This document shows positions 9,041 to 17,469 of a stretch of 64,000 bases of DNA, piece by piece. Every line of letters begins with the position of its first letter. Position 1 is the first letter of the stretch. Source of the DNA: Pararhizobium sp. GTDB taxonomy: Bacteria > Pseudomonadota > Alphaproteobacteria > Rhizobiales > Rhizobiaceae. A program made the translations under genes and the position numbers. The stretch is from contig CP051237.1 of assembly GCA_017794825.1 (NCBI GenBank), forward strand, positions 1,984,001 to 2,048,000, in the 5' to 3' direction. Below the pieces are notes generated by a model. That model made no database searches. It had not been told where the DNA came from and saw only the letters and a program-made list of their open reading frames with translations.

Positions 9041-9949
9041 ATGCACGCCGTAATTCTGAAATATTTCGCGACTGTTGCGCGGTCCGGCTCGATCCGCAAG
9101 GCGTCGGAAGAACTGCATGTCGCGACGTCAGCGCTCAGCAGACAGATCCAGAAACTGGAGGACGAACTCGGCGCGCCGCTTTTCGAGAGGCTACCGAAGG
9201 GCCTGCGGCTGACACGGGCCGGCGAGATCGTGCTTGCGCACGCCGACCGCACGCTGCAGGAATTTGATGTCCTGAGAGGCGAACTCGGAGCGCTGAGGGG
9301 CATGAAAACCGGCCAGGTGCGCATCGCCTGCCTCGACAGTCTGCTCGTGCATTTCCTGCCGGCTGAAATTCGCAAGTTTCACAGAGCGCATCCCGGCGTC
9401 AATTTTCGCGTGCAAACCGGCGCGCATGGCAGGGTGACAAGCCTGGTGGCCGACGGCGAAGCGGACTTTGCAATCACGTTCAACATCTCGCCGCCGGACG
9501 ACATGCAGCTCATCCACGACATCGCCATGCCTCTCAAGGCGATGGTCGCAAAGGACCATCCGCTGGCCCGCATGCCGGCCGTGACCCTGAGCGAGTGCGC
9601 GCAGTACAACCTGCTTCTCCAGCTCGATACGGAGCCGATCCGTTCGCTCATCGAAGTGGAGCTGTCCGTGCTTCACCGCAGCGGCAGGAACTTCATAACA
9701 AGCAACCATATCATGCTGTTGCGCCAGATGGTGAAGGACGGCCTGGGCGTCGCCTTCTACACGCCCATCGGCCTGGTCGAGGAACTGAATTCCGGCGAGA
9801 TCGTCGGAGTGCCGCTGAAGGGCACGCGCCTGGGCACGTTGCGGCTCGGCATTCTCGTTCCGAAACGCCGACAGATGACCCGAGCCTCCCATGCGATGAT
9901 CGAGCAGATCGGCGCCTCTCTGGCTGAGCTCGAGAAATCCGTTCCCTGA
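9041..9949 (+). CDS. LysR family transcriptional regulator
   Basis: A 302-residue LysR protein. Residues 1-65 form the winged helix-turn-helix (KYFATVARSGSIRKASEEL then LSRQIQKLEDELGAPLFERL), followed by the periplasmic-binding-like effector domain. I start at ATG 9041 because CCGGAGG lies at 9028-9034; upstream in-frame codons fall inside the MITE and are not used. Its start is only 26 bp from the MITE end, so the insertion has reshaped its promoter. It probably controls the upstream catabolic operon or the opposing DHDPS/ferredoxin/BKACE cluster, but no operator can be assigned. It ends immediately against the convergent gene at 9950, with no intergenic base. Confidence 0.88.
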   Translation: MHAVILKYFATVARSGSIRKASEELHVATSALSRQIQKLEDELGAPLFERLPKGLRLTRAGEIVLAHADRTLQEFDVLRGELGALRGMKTGQVRIACLDSLLVHFLPAEIRKFHRAHPGVNFRVQTGAHGRVTSLVADGEADFAITFNISPPDDMQLIHDIAMPLKAMVAKDHPLARMPAVTLSECAQYNLLLQLDTEPIRSLIEVELSVLHRSGRNFITSNHIMLLRQMVKDGLGVAFYTPIGLVEELNSGEIVGVPLKGTRLGTLRLGILVPKRRQMTRASHAMIEQIGASLAELEKSVP

Positions 9950-10837
9950 TCACGCCGCTCGGGGCGTGCGCTCCAGCTGCTCGACAAGGTCAGCCTGCTG
10001 ATCATCCGTCAGCGGCAGGAAGGGCGGCATCGGGGTCGCAGCGGATGGTTTTCCGAGACGTCTCGCGACAAGGTATTTCACGGCCGGAACAAGCGGGAAA
10101 GAAGACACTGTCGTACGCACGTGACGAACGGAGTTCAGCAGGTCCGAATTGCCCTGATCGGCAAGGAGCGCGGCAGAGCCGGCAGGATCGATGTTGACGG
10201 TTGCGGAAATGCAGCCGGCGTAGCCGTCGCGATCACAGTTCGCCAACGCCACCTCGTTGCTTGGGAAGACATCGAAGTCTTCGATCCTGGCCATCGCGGC
10301 GGCATATTCGAGATCGCCCGAACTGTCCTTCATTCCTGCAATTCTGTCAGGAAAGGCGGCCGACAACCGGCGCGCCAGATCCTCGCTGAAGCGAATCCCT
10401 GTCAGTTGCGGATAGTTGTAGAGGTAGATCGCGATCGGCGTTGCGGACGTTTCCTCCACCAGGCGGGCGAACCAGGCGAACAGGCCGTCATCCGTCAACG
10501 GCTTGTAATACCAGGGCGGCAGCACGAGCGCCGCGGCAAAGCCGCATTCATAGGCGAAACGGGTCAGATCCACGGTGGTTTCAAGATCAGGCGCGCCCGC
10601 GCCGACCATCATCCGAGCGCCGCTCAGCGCGTCGCAAGCAGATTTCATGACCTTCTTGCGGGCAGCAACAGTCAGCGAATTCGCCTCGCCCGTCGAGCCC
10701 AGTACATTGAGCGCATCGCAGCCGTTTTCGAGCGCCCAGCGGCAATGCTCCGTGAAGGCTTCGAGGTCTGGTTGAAAGGCGGAATCGAGCGGTGTCGGAA
10801 CGGCGGCGATAACGCCCTTCGGCCGGTGTAAGGTCAT
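9950..10837 (-). CDS. dihydrodipicolinate synthase family aldolase
   Basis: A 295-residue (beta/alpha)8 aldolase of the DapA/N-acetylneuraminate lyase family. The pyruvate-binding loop is GSTGE (47-51), the catalytic tyrosine is in YNYP (Y140), and the Schiff-base lysine is K170 in GMKDSSGD. The C-terminal part differs from housekeeping DapA and fits catabolic members such as KDG or keto-deoxy sugar-acid aldolases. The setting, in an operon with ferredoxin and BKACE, also argues against lysine biosynthesis. It starts six bases after the ferredoxin gene and ends abutting LysR. Confidence 0.82.
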   Translation of the reverse strand: MTLHRPKGVIAAVPTPLDSAFQPDLEAFTEHCRWALENGCDALNVLGSTGEANSLTVAARKKVMKSACDALSGARMMVGAGAPDLETTVDLTRFAYECGFAAALVLPPWYYKPLTDDGLFAWFARLVEETSATPIAIYLYNYPQLTGIRFSEDLARRLSAAFPDRIAGMKDSSGDLEYAAAMARIEDFDVFPSNEVALANCDRDGYAGCISATVNIDPAGSAALLADQGNSDLLNSVRHVRTTVSSFPLVPAVKYLVARRLGKPSAATPMPPFLPLTDDQQADLVEQLERTPRAA

Positions 10838-10843
10838 TTTTGT

Positions 10844-11185
10844 CTATGCCTGCGCTGTGTTGAGGAAGGGGAGCGCCGCGACGAGCGGGTGGTCGCTGGC
10901 GGTGGTGTTGGACGAATCCCAACCGCCTGGCGAGCCCAGACCGGTGACGGTCTCGCCGAAATATTCGCGGTTGATCGCTTCGTAGGGTTTCATATCCGGG
11001 GTGATCTCGCCGTCCCAGGTAATGGCGTCGACGGGACAGATGGAAAGGCATATGCCGCAATTCACGCATTCGTCCGGATGGATATAGAACATGCGGCCGC
11101 CCTCATAGATGCAGTCGACCGGGCACACGTCGGTGCAGTCGCCATCCTTCACATCCACGCAAGGTTCGGTAATGATATAGGCCAT
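10844..11185 (-). CDS. fdxA: FdxA-type ferredoxin (3Fe-4S/4Fe-4S)
   Basis: A 113-residue soluble electron carrier. Start MAYIITEPCVDVKDGDC is followed by CTDVCPVDC and CVNCGICLSICPVDAI. This gives the 7Fe/8Fe pattern: a Cys-rich first site with C16-x3-C20-x3-C24 spacing, and a second CxxCxxCxxxCP site. The C-terminal tail of about 50 residues is typical of FdxA. The start is ATG 11185; upstream frame extension is not conserved-looking. It lies between the BKACE and aldolase genes, so it may serve a redox step of this pathway or be a housekeeping ferredoxin that was captured. A redox partner could be the FAD protein at 5390, which is speculative. Confidence 0.88.
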   Translation of the reverse strand: MAYIITEPCVDVKDGDCTDVCPVDCIYEGGRMFYIHPDECVNCGICLSICPVDAITWDGEITPDMKPYEAINREYFGETVTGLGSPGGWDSSNTTASDHPLVAALPFLNTAQA

Positions 11186-11261
11186 GTCCGGACCATGACA
11201 CCACAAACCGTTCCAATAAAGAGCCAATTTTCGCAAATCCCGTTGCCGTTTGGGCAATCTG

Positions 11262-12059
11262 TCAATTCCCGGCCAGCGAGACGAGTTCCCGGACGCGTTC
11301 GACATTATCCTTCGCCACGCCGCCGTCGCGGTTCCAGAGGCTGTTTTCAAAGCCGATGCGCGCCTTGCCGCCCCGGCTCAGGGCTGCAAGCAGACAATCG
11401 GTTTCTCCCGACCCGAAAGCGCACAGCGCCCACTCGGCGCCGTTGCGCTGAAGGGCTGACCCCTCGAACAAATTCAGGAAGGGATCGAGATCCTCAGGCG
11501 CGCTCTGCTGGCCTTTGGTGTAGCGTCCGAGCACGAAAAGCAGTTGCATATCGTCCGCCGGGATCACAGCGGACTCCGCAAGGCCGATCAGATGGCCGAG
11601 ATCCTCGGCGTCGTACAGGATATGCTGTACCTGCACGCCTTCATCCGCCGCCCGGTGGTAGAACAACGAAGCCGCCGTAACCTCTTCCGGGCCGGGAATC
11701 ATTTCGCGCAAGGCGACGGACACGGACTTCGGCATGACGTCGCGAACCAGACGGCGCTGTTCCTCCGGAGAATACCGTCCAACCGCCTCGGTGGTGATCT
11801 GCACCTGCATCTGTGGAACGGCCTTCGCCATTTCGGCGATCAGTTCCCGGTAGAGACCGGCGTCCAGGACATGGGCGCCCGCTTCGTCTCTGACATGCGC
11901 ATGGAGACCGCCTGCCCCGGCCGCGTGACAGGCGCGCGCGCAGGCGATGATTTCGTCGATCCTGATCGGGATTTCCGGATGATCGGCTTTCGTACGCCTC
12001 GCCCCGGTGGGCGCGATCATGATGCGCGGAAGGTGTTGCTGGGGCAGGGAGAACTCCAT
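11262..12059 (-). CDS. BKACE family (DUF849) beta-keto acid cleavage enzyme, short form
   Basis: A 265-residue DUF849/BKACE protein. These enzymes condense a beta-keto acid with acetyl-CoA and release acetoacetate plus a new CoA thioester, using a divalent zinc ion. Visible family features are IMIAPTGARR at the N-terminus, the metal-binding GGLHAHVRDE (His-x-His), and the C-terminal RIGFENSLWNRDG with its VGLEDS-like loop. It is about 45 residues shorter than the two other BKACE proteins in the window and clearly divergent, so the substrate probably differs. It begins the minus-strand cluster with ferredoxin and aldolase, divergent from the TAXI transporter. Confidence 0.82.
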   Translation of the reverse strand: MEFSLPQQHLPRIMIAPTGARRTKADHPEIPIRIDEIIACARACHAAGAGGLHAHVRDEAGAHVLDAGLYRELIAEMAKAVPQMQVQITTEAVGRYSPEEQRRLVRDVMPKSVSVALREMIPGPEEVTAASLFYHRAADEGVQVQHILYDAEDLGHLIGLAESAVIPADDMQLLFVLGRYTKGQQSAPEDLDPFLNLFEGSALQRNGAEWALCAFGSGETDCLLAALSRGGKARIGFENSLWNRDGGVAKDNVERVRELVSLAGN

Positions 12060-12394
12060 TTTTCGGACATCGGACTTCGGAACGGCGCCGGATCATACTC
12101 AAGTTCCTTTGATTGACAACGTCAGATTTGTTTGGAACACTTTGTCCCCACCGATACGGGAACTCGCAGGAGCGGCAGTGTGGACAACCTTGTTTCGATC
12201 AACCACCAGATCGCGCACAGCCTCAGCCTGCCAAGCCCGACCCTTTCTTGTCCGAACGGACAATACCCGGTTCTTTTTCTCCATTGTCGCACCAGGCACC
12301 CAGCCGGAACGCTGACGGCGGAGGCGAAGACAAACAGACGCCGGCCCAGACACGACCGGCCCGCGTCACAACGAACATCAATCAGGGAGCACAT
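12060..12394. other. divergent intergenic region between BKACE and TAXI receptor
   Basis: No gene is supported in these 335 bases. A TTGACA hexamer lies at 12113-12118; 17 bases further on is a poor -10 match (AACACT), so a plus-strand promoter here is only possible. The rest is moderately GC-rich, without strong dyads. The region must hold promoters for both divergent units. Confidence 0.4.
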
Positions 12395-13366
12395 ATGATG
12401 TTAGCACGCAAAATTCTGGCCGGATCGGCGCTCGCCGCAACACTTGCCCTTTCCAGCGGTTACGCGGCCGCGGAGACCTTCGTGACCATCGGCACCGGCG
12501 GACAGACAGGCGTCTACTATCAGGTCGGCGGCGCGATCTGCCGGCTCGTCAACCGTGGCACGTCGGAACACGACATCAAGTGCACGCACACCACCGGCGG
12601 CTCGGTCGCCAACATCAACGGCATCCGCAACGGAGACCTCGACCTCGGCGTCGCCCAGTCCGACTGGCAGTACCACGCCTATAACGGCACCGCCCCGGAA
12701 ACATTCCCCGATGGCGCATTCGAGGGTCTGAGGGCCGTCTTTTCGGTCCATCCGGAACCGTTCACCGTGGTCGCGCGCGCCGATTCCGGCATCGACAGCT
12801 TCGATGACCTGAAAGGCAAGCGCGTCAATGTCGGCGACCCGGGCTCCGGTCAGCGCGGCACCATGGAAGTGCTGATGAAGGAAATGGGCTGGACGATGGA
12901 CGACTTCACCCTGGCCTCCGAGCTGAAGTCTTCCGAGCAGGCCGCTGCGCTGTGCGACAACAAGGTCGATGCGATCGTCTTTACCGTCGGCCACCCGAAC
13001 GGCTCGATCAAGGAAGCCACGACATCGTGCGAATCCAAGCTGATCAGCGTCGACAACGACGCCACGAAGAAGCTCGTCGGCGACAACGCCTTCTACGCTG
13101 TCGCGACCATTCCCGGCGGCATGTATACGGGCACGGACGGCGACACGACGACCTTCGGCGTGGGCGCGACCTTCGTCGCCTCGACCGACACGCCGGATGA
13201 AGTGGTCTACGAAATCACCAAGGCGGTGTTCGAGAATTTCGACCGGTTCAAGAAGATGCATCCGGCCTTCGAGAATCTGAGCGAAGAGGCCATGATCAAG
13301 AACAACCTGTCGGCGCCGCTGCATGACGGCGCGGTCAAGTACTACAAGGAACGCGGCTGGATGTAG
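12395..13366 (+). CDS. TAXI family TRAP transporter solute receptor
   Basis: A 323-residue periplasmic receptor of the TAXI subclass. A Sec signal (MMLARKILAGSALAATLALS) ends at AAAE. The mature protein starts with FVTIGTGGQTGVYYQVGGAI, the TAXI hallmark, followed by NINGIRNGDLDLGVAQSDWQ. TAXI-TRAP ligands are poorly known; some bind 2-oxo-dicarboxylates or glutamate. I start at ATG 12395 with AGGGAG seven bases upstream; a second ATG follows directly. The fused permease follows after a terminator hairpin. Confidence 0.9.
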   Translation: MMLARKILAGSALAATLALSSGYAAAETFVTIGTGGQTGVYYQVGGAICRLVNRGTSEHDIKCTHTTGGSVANINGIRNGDLDLGVAQSDWQYHAYNGTAPETFPDGAFEGLRAVFSVHPEPFTVVARADSGIDSFDDLKGKRVNVGDPGSGQRGTMEVLMKEMGWTMDDFTLASELKSSEQAAALCDNKVDAIVFTVGHPNGSIKEATTSCESKLISVDNDATKKLVGDNAFYAVATIPGGMYTGTDGDTTTFGVGATFVASTDTPDEVVYEITKAVFENFDRFKKMHPAFENLSEEAMIKNNLSAPLHDGAVKYYKERGWM

Positions 13367-13381
13367 TCCTGTCGCATCGAT

Positions 13382-13409
13382 CGGGCGTCCCCTGCGGACG
13401 CCCGTTTTG
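13382..13409 (+). terminator. intra-operon rho-independent terminator/attenuator
   Basis: A 9-bp perfect stem, CGGGCGTCC with GGACGCCCG, and a 5-base loop is followed by TTTTGT. It sits 15 bp after the TAXI receptor stop and 36 bp before the permease start. It probably lets the receptor mRNA accumulate above the permease mRNA. Confidence 0.8.
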
Positions 13410-13444
13410 TATTACGATCAGGGGAAGGGCATGGGGGCGATACG

Positions 13445-16282
13445 ATGAGCCAGGACAGTGAATCCGCATCGACAAAGATGAGCAGCGACGAGCTCGACGA
13501 TCTCGTCGCGTCGACCGACACCGGCGGCCGCAGTCCGGACAACCGCAATGTGGTGCTGCTGATTTCCGGCGTGGCGCTCGCCTGGTCGATCTTCCAGATC
13601 TGGATCGCCTCTCCGGTTCCCTACGCGACCGGTTTCGGCGTGTTTTCCAGCGGCGAAGCCCGACCGATCCATCTGGCCTTCGCGCTGTTTCTCGCCTATC
13701 TCGCCTATCCCGCCTTCAAAAATTCTCCGCGCCACGTCGTGCCGGTCGCGGACTGGGTGCTGGCCGTCGTCGCCGCCTTCTGCTCCTTCTATCTGTTTCT
13801 TTTCGATACCGACTTCATGGACGGCATTCTCGGCACGCGCCTGTCAGACCGTCCGAACAATCCGAACATGCTTGACGTGACGGTCTCCGTCGTCGGCATA
13901 TTAACGCTGCTGGAAGCAACGCGCCGGGCCCTTGGCCCCCCGCTGATGATCGTGGCGATCGTGTTTCTCGGCTACACCTTCCTCGGTCCCTACGCGCCGG
14001 GGTTCCTTGCCTGGAAAGGCGCCAGCTTCGACGCCGTCGCCTATCACCAGTGGCTGTCGACGGAAGGCGTGTTCGGCATCGCGCTCGGCGTGTCGACCGA
14101 TCTCGTCTTCCTCTTCGTGCTGTTCGGCGCGCTGCTCGACAAGGCCGGGGCCGGCAACTATTTCATCAAGGTCGCCTTCTCGATGATGGGTCATTTCAGC
14201 GGCGGACCGGCCAAGGCGGCCGTCGTCGCTTCCGGCATGACCGGACTGATCTCGGGCTCCTCCATCGCCAATGTGGTGACGACCGGAACCTTCACCATTC
14301 CGATGATGCGCCGCGTGGGATTCACAGCCGAAAAGGCCGGCGCCGTCGAGGTCGCTTCCTCCGTCAATGGCCAGATCATGCCGCCCGTGATGGGCGCCGC
14401 CGCCTTCCTGATGGTGGAATATATCGGCATTTCCTATTTCGAGGTGGTCAAGCACGCCTTCGTGCCGGCGATCATCTCCTACATCGCGCTAGTCTATATC
14501 GTTCACCTTGAAGCCAAGAAGCAGAACATGGCCGGCCTGCCGCGGGCGACCGAACCAAAGCCGCTGAAATGGGGCCTGATCTCCTTCGGCATTACAATGG
14601 CCGTCATCCTCGCTGCGGCAAGCGCCGTCTATTACCTCTTCGCCGCTTTCCAGGCCGCGCAATCGGCCGGTCTGTCGCTCATCGGCACGATTGTTGCGCT
14701 GGTCATCATCACCGCCGTCTTCGCGCTGATCCGGTCCCGGCTCAGCGAGGAAGGACGCGGCCGGTTCCTGTCCACCGGCGCCATGGTTCTGGGTTTTGCG
14801 GTGATCGCGGCTTTCCTCGTCTTCTACCTGCTCGACTTCATCGGCGGCGTCGCAGGCGATGCAACGCCCTGGATCATCGCCGTGCTTTTGGGCGTCGGCT
14901 ATGTCGGACTTGTGCGTTTCTGCTCCGCCTTTCCCGAACTGGAGCTGGACGATCCGAACGAGCCGGTTGTGAGACTTCCCGAGCCGGGACCGACCGTTAA
15001 ATCCGGCCTGCACTTCCTGCTTCCCGTTCTCGTCCTTATCTGGTGCCTGATGGTGGAGCGTCTTTCGCCGTCGCTGTCAGCCTTCTGGGCGACCGCCTTC
15101 ATGATCTTCATCCTGATCACCCAGAGGCAGCTCTTTGCAGCTTTCCGCGGCGAACCGGTAGCCGGCGCGACACAGCGCGGCTTCAACGAACTGATCGACG
15201 GCATGATCACCGGCGCCCGCAACATGATCGGCATCGGCATCGCAACGGCCGCCGCCGGCATCATTGTCGGCGCGGTCTCGCAGACCGGCGTCGGTTCGGT
15301 GCTGGCCGCACTCGTCGAGTTCCTGTCGCAGGGCCAGATCATGCTGATCCTGATCTTCACGGCGATCCTGAGCCTCATCCTTGGCATGGGCCTGCCGACG
15401 ACGGCGAACTATATCGTCGTGTCGGCCCTGCTGGCGCCGGTGATCGTGGCGCTCGGCCAGCAGAACGGTCTGATCGTACCGCTGATCGCGGTGCATCTGT
15501 TCGTGTTCTATTTCGGCATCATGGCGGATGTGACGCCGCCCGTGGGGTTAGCGTCCTTCGCGGCGGCGGCCGTCTCCGGCGGCGATCCGATCCGGACCGG
15601 CTTCGTCGCCTTCTTCTACTCGCTCAGGACAGCGCTCCTGCCGTTCCTCTTTATCTTCAACACCGATCTCCTTCTGATCGACGTGACGTGGTACGAGGGC
15701 GTGTTCGTCTTCATCGTCGCGACCGCGGCGTTGCTGATCTTTACCGCCGGTTCTCAAGGCTTTTTCATCACCCGGTCCCGCATCTGGGAATCGCTGGCGC
15801 TGATCCTCATCGCCTTCACCCTGTTCAGGCCCGGCTTCTGGATGGACTATGTGTCACCGCCATACACAGCCGTGCCGCCGACAGAGCTGGCCGAGGCCAT
15901 GGGCGAGGCGCAACCGGGTTCGGATATCCGGGCGATCGTCGACGGCGTCGACGACGTGGGCGAACCCATTACACTCACCATGATCATCCCCGTCGGCGAC
16001 GAGGCCACGGGCGAAGAGCGGCTGGAGGCGTTTGGCCTCGAGCTCTACGACGACGACGGCAAGGTGCTGGTCGACAACGCGATCTATGATTCGCCCGCCC
16101 AGACAGCCGGCTTCGATTTCGATCAGGTCATCACTTCCGTTCTCGTTCCGGCGAACCAGCCCTCGAAATACTGGTTCTTCATTCCAGCGCTGGCGCTGCT
16201 GGGGGTGATCTACATGCTACAGACGCGACGGGCTGAACCGGAGCCAGCATCCAAAGCCGCCGGACAGGGAGCTTCGTCATGA
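13445..16282 (+). CDS. TRAP transporter permease, fused DctQM (4TM/12TM) with DUF3394 tail
   Basis: A 945-residue membrane protein combining the small (DctQ-like, residues to about 170) and large (DctM-like) TRAP permease subunits. Glycine-rich DctM hallmarks are GLISGSSIANVVTTGTFTIP in the first half and LILGMGLPTTANYIVVSALL in the second. After the last DctM segment, about 200 residues form a DUF3394-type extension with two membrane segments flanking a hydrophilic loop, probably extracytoplasmic. The fused form is the usual partner of TAXI receptors. The Usp gene overlaps its 3' end by four bases. Confidence 0.9.
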   Translation: MSQDSESASTKMSSDELDDLVASTDTGGRSPDNRNVVLLISGVALAWSIFQIWIASPVPYATGFGVFSSGEARPIHLAFALFLAYLAYPAFKNSPRHVVPVADWVLAVVAAFCSFYLFLFDTDFMDGILGTRLSDRPNNPNMLDVTVSVVGILTLLEATRRALGPPLMIVAIVFLGYTFLGPYAPGFLAWKGASFDAVAYHQWLSTEGVFGIALGVSTDLVFLFVLFGALLDKAGAGNYFIKVAFSMMGHFSGGPAKAAVVASGMTGLISGSSIANVVTTGTFTIPMMRRVGFTAEKAGAVEVASSVNGQIMPPVMGAAAFLMVEYIGISYFEVVKHAFVPAIISYIALVYIVHLEAKKQNMAGLPRATEPKPLKWGLISFGITMAVILAAASAVYYLFAAFQAAQSAGLSLIGTIVALVIITAVFALIRSRLSEEGRGRFLSTGAMVLGFAVIAAFLVFYLLDFIGGVAGDATPWIIAVLLGVGYVGLVRFCSAFPELELDDPNEPVVRLPEPGPTVKSGLHFLLPVLVLIWCLMVERLSPSLSAFWATAFMIFILITQRQLFAAFRGEPVAGATQRGFNELIDGMITGARNMIGIGIATAAAGIIVGAVSQTGVGSVLAALVEFLSQGQIMLILIFTAILSLILGMGLPTTANYIVVSALLAPVIVALGQQNGLIVPLIAVHLFVFYFGIMADVTPPVGLASFAAAAVSGGDPIRTGFVAFFYSLRTALLPFLFIFNTDLLLIDVTWYEGVFVFIVATAALLIFTAGSQGFFITRSRIWESLALILIAFTLFRPGFWMDYVSPPYTAVPPTELAEAMGEAQPGSDIRAIVDGVDDVGEPITLTMIIPVGDEATGEERLEAFGLELYDDDGKVLVDNAIYDSPAQTAGFDFDQVITSVLVPANQPSKYWFFIPALALLGVIYMLQTRRAEPEPASKAAGQGASS

Positions 16283-16710
16283 CCATGTTCCGCAACATTC
16301 TCGCCGCTGTCGATCTCGGGGATCAGGAAACTTCGACGAAAGTCATCAACGGCGCCCTGGAGGTGTTCAGCAAAGGCGATACGCTGCATGTGATCACCGT
16401 TGTTCCCGATTACGGATTGAGCATCGTCGGCACCTTTTTTCCGAAGGGGCACGAAAGTCAGCTTATCGAACACGCGCAGAAAGAACTGCACGCCTTCACC
16501 GCGAAGACTGTTCCGGAAGGAACGCCGCTACAGCATGTGATCGCCCATGGCAGCATTTACGAGGAGATCATCAGGGCCGCGAACAAACTGAAGGTCGACC
16601 TCATCGTCATGGGGTCGCACCGCCCGGCGCTGGAGGATTACCTGCTCGGCCCCAACGCGGCCCGCGTCATGCGCCATGCCGACCAGTCGGTGCTGGTGGT
16701 CAGGAATTGA
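16279..16710 (+). CDS. universal stress protein, TeaD-like
   Basis: A 143-residue UspA-fold protein (MTMFRNILAAVDLGDQETS). The ATP-site region reads LIVMGSHRPALEDYLLGPNA then ARVMRHADQSVLVV. This keeps the GSH and GPNA loops of nucleotide-binding Usp proteins, though with RP in place of the second glycine of the classic motif. TRAP operons commonly carry such a gene; TeaD of Halomonas elongata is an ATP-binding Usp that dampens ectoine uptake. The ATGA overlap with the permease supports a role in controlling this transporter. Confidence 0.85.
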   Translation: MTMFRNILAAVDLGDQETSTKVINGALEVFSKGDTLHVITVVPDYGLSIVGTFFPKGHESQLIEHAQKELHAFTAKTVPEGTPLQHVIAHGSIYEEIIRAANKLKVDLIVMGSHRPALEDYLLGPNAARVMRHADQSVLVVRN

Positions 16711-16749
16711 CAGGCGACCATCCGAGTGCTCCCCCGCTATTGATAAAAC

Positions 16750-16774
16750 AAGACAAATTGTCTATTTTAGACAA
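16750..16774. promoter_or_regulatory. candidate operator of the Phd/PemK operon
   Basis: TTGTCTA-TTT-TAGACAA (16758-16774) is a perfect 7-bp inverted repeat. AAGACAA at 16750-16756 is a further half-site just upstream. The array lies 25 bp before the antitoxin start, where autoregulation by a Phd-type antitoxin is expected. Confidence 0.6.
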
Positions 16775-16799
16775 AATCTGTTTGTGGTGAGCGTTTGTA

Positions 16800-17051
16800 A
16801 TGAAGACATTTCGATCGAGCGACCTGAAGCAACATGTGGGCGAGGTGCTGCATGCGGCGGAAACCGCGCCTGTTGCAATTACCAAACACGACAAGCTGCG
16901 TTATGTGCTAATGAGCGCAGAAGAATACGAACGTCAAATCGGAAATGCCGATCCACGCCGGGTTTACAGCATCGAGGAAACACCAGAGGACATAGCAAAC
17001 CTGCTGGTCTCGGAACTCGATCGTCAACTGGACGAACTGGACAGTGAATAG
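16800..17051 (+). CDS. type II antitoxin, Phd/YefM family
   Basis: An 83-residue Phd/YefM antitoxin. The N-terminal DNA-binding fold reads MKTFRSSDLKQHVGEVLHAA, followed by PVAITKHDKLRYVLMSAEEY, the family pattern 'A..l...v......i.i.k..k...vl.s.eey'. The C-terminal half (ETPEDIANLLVSELDRQLDE) is acidic and helical, as expected for toxin neutralisation. The operator-like inverted repeat lies directly upstream. The downstream toxin gene overlaps by eight bases. Confidence 0.85.
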   Translation: MKTFRSSDLKQHVGEVLHAAETAPVAITKHDKLRYVLMSAEEYERQIGNADPRRVYSIEETPEDIANLLVSELDRQLDELDSE

Positions 17052-17469
17052 GAATGGCCCTCCTCAGGAGGGTGATGTCTGGCGTTACCCTTATCTCTGG
17101 CGTTGGCAGGATGCGCGCAACGAAACCGAAGGTCGCAAGAATAGACCAGTCTCTTTCGTGGCCGTTACGAAAACCGTGTCGGGCGAACACCTTCTGTTCG
17201 TGCTCCCTGTTACGTCGAAGGAGCCCGATACCGGCGCACATGCGATAGAAATTCCTCAAACGGAACTTCGCCGCGCCGGACTGGACAGCGCCCTCAGACT
17301 CTGGATTGTGATTGACGAGTATAATCTGGACATACTCGAGCGCTCTTTCTATTTCGAGCCCGGTGAACGACTTGGAAGCTTCAGCCCGAAATTCCGTTCG
17401 ACAATCGTCCGCCAATTCAGACAGCTCTTTTCCGTGAGGCGGTCCAAACCGGTAAAGCGGTTCGAATGA
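17044..17469 (+). CDS. PemK/MazF-like toxin
   Basis: A 141-residue protein starting at GTG 17044 inside the antitoxin's last codons, so translation is probably coupled. QEGDVWRYPYLWRWQDARNE is followed by KNRPVSFVAVTK and LLFVLPVTSKEPD. These match the MazF/PemK strand pattern (GDVW, K-x-RP, P-V/I-TS) of the SH3-like endoribonuclease fold. The long insertion between GDVW and KNRP occurs in a diverged alphaproteobacterial subgroup. Pairing a PemK-type toxin with a Phd-type antitoxin is a known hybrid arrangement. Ribonuclease activity is inferred, not seen. It overlaps the sirtuin gene start by four bases. Confidence 0.72.
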   Translation: MNRNGPPQEGDVWRYPYLWRWQDARNETEGRKNRPVSFVAVTKTVSGEHLLFVLPVTSKEPDTGAHAIEIPQTELRRAGLDSALRLWIVIDEYNLDILERSFYFEPGERLGSFSPKFRSTIVRQFRQLFSVRRSKPVKRFE

